Positions 59,815 through 64,000 of a stretch of 64,000 nucleotides of DNA are shown here, piece by piece. The DNA is from Melampsora larici-populina 98AG31 (taxonomy: Eukaryota; Basidiomycota; Pucciniomycetes; Pucciniales; Melampsoraceae), in assembly GCF_000204055.1 (NCBI RefSeq), contig NW_006768819.1:352120-416119 (forward strand). Direction: 5' to 3'. The first letter of the stretch is position 1. Each line of letters starts with the position of its first letter. The translations under genes and the position numbers were made by a program. The notes beneath the pieces are model-generated. The model saw only the letters and a list, made by a program, of their open reading frames with translations. It was not told where the DNA came from and did not search any database.

Positions 59815-62277
59815 GAGAACACTACCAGGCACAATGTGCGTGTTTCATAGCCAGAGGAAGGGTTCTTTTAACAAGTTATTGTCCCAATATTGACCTTTGG
59901 AGATTAAAGGAAAGTCTTGTCTCTTGACTAATCTTAGACTTTGTTTTTCTACCTGTGTCTTTTGTGATTCACCATCAACGCTTTGCAGGAGCAAGCTGTA
60001 ATTGCAGGGAAACTTTGTTGTATGGATAACCATTTGGACCTCTCAGGGCTTCTGTATATCTGAAATGTAGCATTGTACTTCCCCCAAATCGATCTGCTTA
60101 TCAGTTGTAAAGTATGCGTGCGCTGACTCAACATTATGAAGTTGACTCCAAACAGAGGCAGAGATATTAGGAGAGTATTTCTTTCTTCGAGCATGGCATG
60201 CCAAATCCAGGCAGAGTATGCAAATAAAAATGATTAAAACCTGATGCATGCTTGCCTTTGATCACTCCAAGACTTTATTGCAGATGTCACAGAATGAGAG
60301 CAATATTCAAATGCTTGAATATGCGGATGGGAAAAGACTGGGTATCTTGGCTCAATAAGTTTTTTCCCCAAACAATGGCTAAGCACAAAATGAATAACTC
60401 ATATTGTGTGGGGAGGTTCACTTTGGGCTTTGCAGATTATATGACAGGTTCTCTAGCATTTTTCTTTCCCACACTTAGAAACAGTCCAATGGGGGTTGTC
60501 ACAAACGGGAACAGCTTCAAATGGGTCATAATTAATGAACTGCCTTCCTTGGTCCCAATGATGAATTACGGTCCATGAACTCGTTTGTTAACAAGAACAA
60601 GTTCAAAATGTCTTGGTACAATCTTGAAAAGGTAGCCCAATTGAATTCTTTGTGGAAATAGAAGGAGAGTTATAACTTGGCAATCTTCAAGTGGGAAAAA
60701 CATATTACCAAATTCCCACTCACCTAACACAGTGGAGATTTTTCATATCTCGTACCTGTACAAGGCATGTGGGAGGTTGCTCCTGTCCATGTCTGTACTG
60801 GGTCAGTTAGAGCTTGGGGTAGGGTCCCAAGCGCCCAATACAGATCAGTAGTGGTTGTATTATATAGCCGGAAGGCTACTAATCCAGGCACATGGTGAAT
60901 TTCAAGAGGTGATCTCTTGATCACCTAATCAAGCACAGTTGGGACCTGGAGTTACAATCTATATATTGAGTAAGAGATGGTGGTATTGATAATCTTCCCA
61001 CATCAATAGAATCTGACTCCCATATCTGCTCCTAGGATACCTCTCTCCGTACCTCTTTTCCTTCTAGCATTGACAATGTTGTTTCTTTTCCCTTCCCTTG
61101 ATCCCTACGTTTTTTATGCTTTTGCCTTTGTGTATTTTCTAGGCCAAAGCACAATAGGGTGTATTGCTAAGCCCCCCCTGGTGCATTCTCCTAGGCTTAG
61201 GCTTTTGCCTTACATGTCAGACTTTCTTTGTCGGTCCCTTAGATGGCTTGTTTTGGTGGCGGCAGATTCTCAAGAGAACAGCAAAGAAAACTCTCCCCCA
61301 CACCCCATACAACTTGTATGGCATACACGTAGTGTATTTGTAAAACACATCGTGTTGCACACTAGAAAGCATTGCACTGTTACCTTAACAGTGCATGCCC
61401 CATACTTATGCTTCATAAGGTGAAAGGCCAGATTGTGGTCAAGATGAATGGCCGGAAGGGTTGCTTGGAAGGAGTTGGTGACTGAATTGGAGTTGTATTT
61501 TTGCCCGGATCAATCAAGGTTAGCGGGGCAAGGATAGGTGCTGGGGATATAAATAGTGGTTTGGAGTATATCAGGGGATATGTGAGGATGTGAACTGTAT
61601 TGACAGTATAATAGTTTGGAGGGGGTATCTGTGAGGACTGCATGCAAAGATTCCATAGTTGATGGCTATGGATATCAAAAGTTTGGCAATATTTTGTGGT
61701 CCAAAATTTCCCAACTTTGCAGAGCGCACAGACCAGTAGACCAATTTTGTCTTGAGGATTTTTCATCCTTTATGCATGCTACTGTAAAGTTACTGAGTCA
61801 TTGAGGTTTGAACAAAAACCATGGATAAAAGTTGCAGAGCAAGAACCCTCTAGTGTATTGACAAAATACTCCATCACTTTCATTACTTATCAATAACTAA
61901 AAAACCTATACAAAAATAATCATTGATGGAACCAATAAGGCACGTTTGGTTCCAAGGCCCATGGAGACTTAGTGAGTGGTTAAGTGAGAAACATAAGAGA
62001 CTGCACATAACGTCCCACGGGGAAGCTGGTACAGTTCCCAGTGAGAAATTTTATGTTAGAAAATTTCATCACCACTTTCTCACCCGCTTCAAGCTAAAGT
62101 CACATCCTCAAAGGCACTAAGTTGTGCAGCGTTCAACAGTTCATATTTCCATAATTTCAAAACCCACCACCCACCCTAGAAATTCAAAGGGAAGTGGTAA
62201 TAGGTAAGAGTACAGTAATACTCAAAAATTAGACCCGCCCGCCGACCCAACGGTGGGAGCCCAGCTAGGAGAGTCTT

Positions 62278-62315
62278 GTTGGTTCCGACAAACCAATTGG
62301 TTTGGCAGAACCAAC
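62278..62315. repeat. 38-bp palindrome
   Basis: GTTGGTTC, then CAAACC and AATT, pairs with GGTTTG and GAACCAAC; only a few central-arm bases mismatch. Outer strings GGAGCCC (about 62256) and GGGCTCC (about 62327) could extend the pairing. It may be a small fold-back element or the centre of one. Confidence 0.7.
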
Positions 62316-63484
62316 CAGAGACGGCCGGGCTCCGCCGCTACCGCATACAAACATGATCTGACTAATAATACATAAGAAAGATATGTTCCGGGCTTTGGGT
62401 TAATTCTATAGAATTAACTCAAGGATAGATGATCCTCAAGAGACATGAGAGGCAACTCTCTGAACAACAGTTCTCACAAGCATGAACATAACGCATAACT
62501 AACTGAGGAATGGGTTACACCTCTTACACTCTAGTCTCAAGAGTGGAACACAAAAATACACCATAGCAAATACTGAGTTAGAAGTAAAAAATTAATCTAA
62601 AACCAAATGACATAATCAAAACCAATGTAAGTCAAGTACAGTGAAAAACCCTTTCTCTCTAGGTTGTTAGCTAGAAGAATAACTAAACTAGGCAGTAACA
62701 AAACATTCATTAGAACCCTGACCAAGTGTGGCAATATCCAGATGAATCACCAGCCCTGTGACATATCAGGGACTGGTTTAGAATGAAATTCCTATCAAGG
62801 GAAAGTCACACCCTTCCTTTTCATTAACCAACTACTCGATCCTGATAGGACTATCAACAAGATTAGATTGGTTTAAATACTGACCACGATTTGCAAACAA
62901 AGAAGGGATTTTTGCATCTTTTTACCAATTAACAAACTCACCTTTAGAAATCCTTTTCTGTTAGAAAGATCACTAAACTCAATAGCCTTATATCTTTTCA
63001 AAAGAAATCTTGTCTTACTTTAGACAATCTCATTTAGATTTGTTCTTTTGTACTCCAACTTATCTCTTTATTGTTTCAGATACTTTTCCTTCTTCTATCT
63101 CAATTTTATCTTCAGGACGTTAAAGATTGTTTACTACTCAGTTATTTTACTAAAGTTCCTCTATTAAAACTATTTTGATAAAGCCTGTTTTATCAACTAA
63201 CGCTAAAGCGTCACCTAGGATCATTATATGTCCGTACAAACTCACCTAGGCAGATTATCAAGTGATTGCACTTGCTAATAAACTGGCAGTGGTCTTTTTA
63301 TCCCGCACCGCAGACAACTATAAGTAACAATTATAGTTTGTATCTCAAAAACCTTTCAGTTTACAAAGACCTTGAAAAATAATTCCTCTCAAACCTTTTC
63401 AAAAACTTGAAGAAATACATTTTGTAAACATCATTCAACTCAGGAACTTCACCAGTCATAGCCTGTTTAGAGTCTCGAGCTGAC

Positions 63485-63650
63485 ATTATCAATATGTATT
63501 ATTTTCCACAATATGTTTCTCCACATTTTTGTCTCCTGCAGCCTTTGTCTAATATGGGTAATATCTCTATACGTAATTGCTGATTATACATGGAAATTGG
63601 ATTTTCTGAAGTTCTCTGTGTTGAGGCAAATTTTGATGTAAGATGGGACA
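63485..63650. repeat. Dispersed repeat, copy 2
   Basis: Direct-orientation match to 43490-43660 with scattered differences. Together with the related block upstream of each copy it suggests one repeat family inserted at both sites. Confidence 0.6.
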
Positions 63651-64000
63651 AACATGATGCTCAAATTGATTGATATGCATGTATTAATTTTGCTAAAAAT
63701 CTTGGCCCAATTGAGAAAAAATAAAACAGAATTAGACCCAGAATTTCACCACAGCACTCACAATGCAGCAGAGAGAAAGACAAATTAGGGTGCTGTCAGC
63801 TGTGGCACATCCAATCTGTTGGTCCATCACCCACCTTTACTTCACCATTGCCTCATTGGCCCAATCAATAAAGATGGGTTTACTCAAGAAAATTGGATTC
63901 AGCAAGGACTCTCATGATTACTACACTTCATAACAATTCTCAAAGATGTAGGCTCTCAAAGACTAAGAAACAAATCACAGCTCGAGCAGCCATCTGTTGT

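Larger units (their letters stand above)
59815..64000. other. Repeat-like region without supported gene
   Basis: AT-rich to mixed sequence. Recognisable items are a palindrome at 62278-62315 and the dispersed repeat at 63485-63650; a short block at 61795-61840 resembles 43375-43425. Frames at 61070-61423 (+) and 61413-61766 (-) have no domains. Retroelement debris is likely (PyT-rich tract 62880-63180), but no reverse transcriptase, integrase or gag motif was found. Confidence 0.4.

Noticed and set aside
61413..61766. Minus-strand 117-codon frame
   Set aside because: Proline/threonine-rich without domain or splice support; surrounded by repeat-like sequence.

Overview
The window looks like nuclear DNA of a basidiomycete, most likely a rust fungus (Pucciniales); species cannot be told. 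Reasons: intron-dense genes with short introns (about 60-90 nt, nearly all GT-AG), a typical fungal gene set (copper chaperone, GT90 glycosyltransferase, Mso1-like exocytosis factor, FluG/glutamine-synthetase-like protein), and long AT-rich tracts filled with nested hAT, copia, gypsy and MITE-type elements. No tRNA, rRNA, CRISPR or bacterial feature was seen.

Layout. 1-3090: one end of a large AT-rich element carrying a broken hAT dimerisation domain. 4502-7165 (-): a 12-exon glutamine-synthetase-like gene that I could splice completely. 7166-14780: gene-poor. 14783-15958 (+): zinc-finger gene A, paralogous to gene B at 29919-31147 (+). 16800-17960 (-): copia remnants. 18468-21344: an apparently complete hAT transposon with perfect 8-bp target-site duplications and an open three-exon transposase. 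21812-22251 (-): an unidentified exon. 22260-29900: gene-poor, with a 25-bp tandem repeat and a 111-bp fold-back MITE. 31150-50800: a transposon graveyard with a gypsy integrase fragment, a truncated hAT derivative between 71-bp direct repeats, an LTR-like block, a degenerate element split by a second 4.7-kb hAT (38316-42994), a fold-back element, and a long-inverted-repeat element that is an inverted relative of the one at the left edge.

50871-59814 is the gene-dense part: a TA-flanked MITE sits directly upstream of the copper chaperone gene ATX1 (+). This converges on a 10-exon GT90 gene (-), which is divergent from an Mso1-like gene (+). 59815-64000 is again repeat-like with no gene I can support.

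Host genes here do not form a pathway. Copper delivery to the late Golgi (ATX1), Golgi glycosylation (GT90) and Sec1/SNARE-dependent exocytosis (Mso1-like) all touch the secretory route, but their proximity may be chance. Most of the sequence is explained by successive transposon insertions, several of which keep diagnostic target-site duplications.
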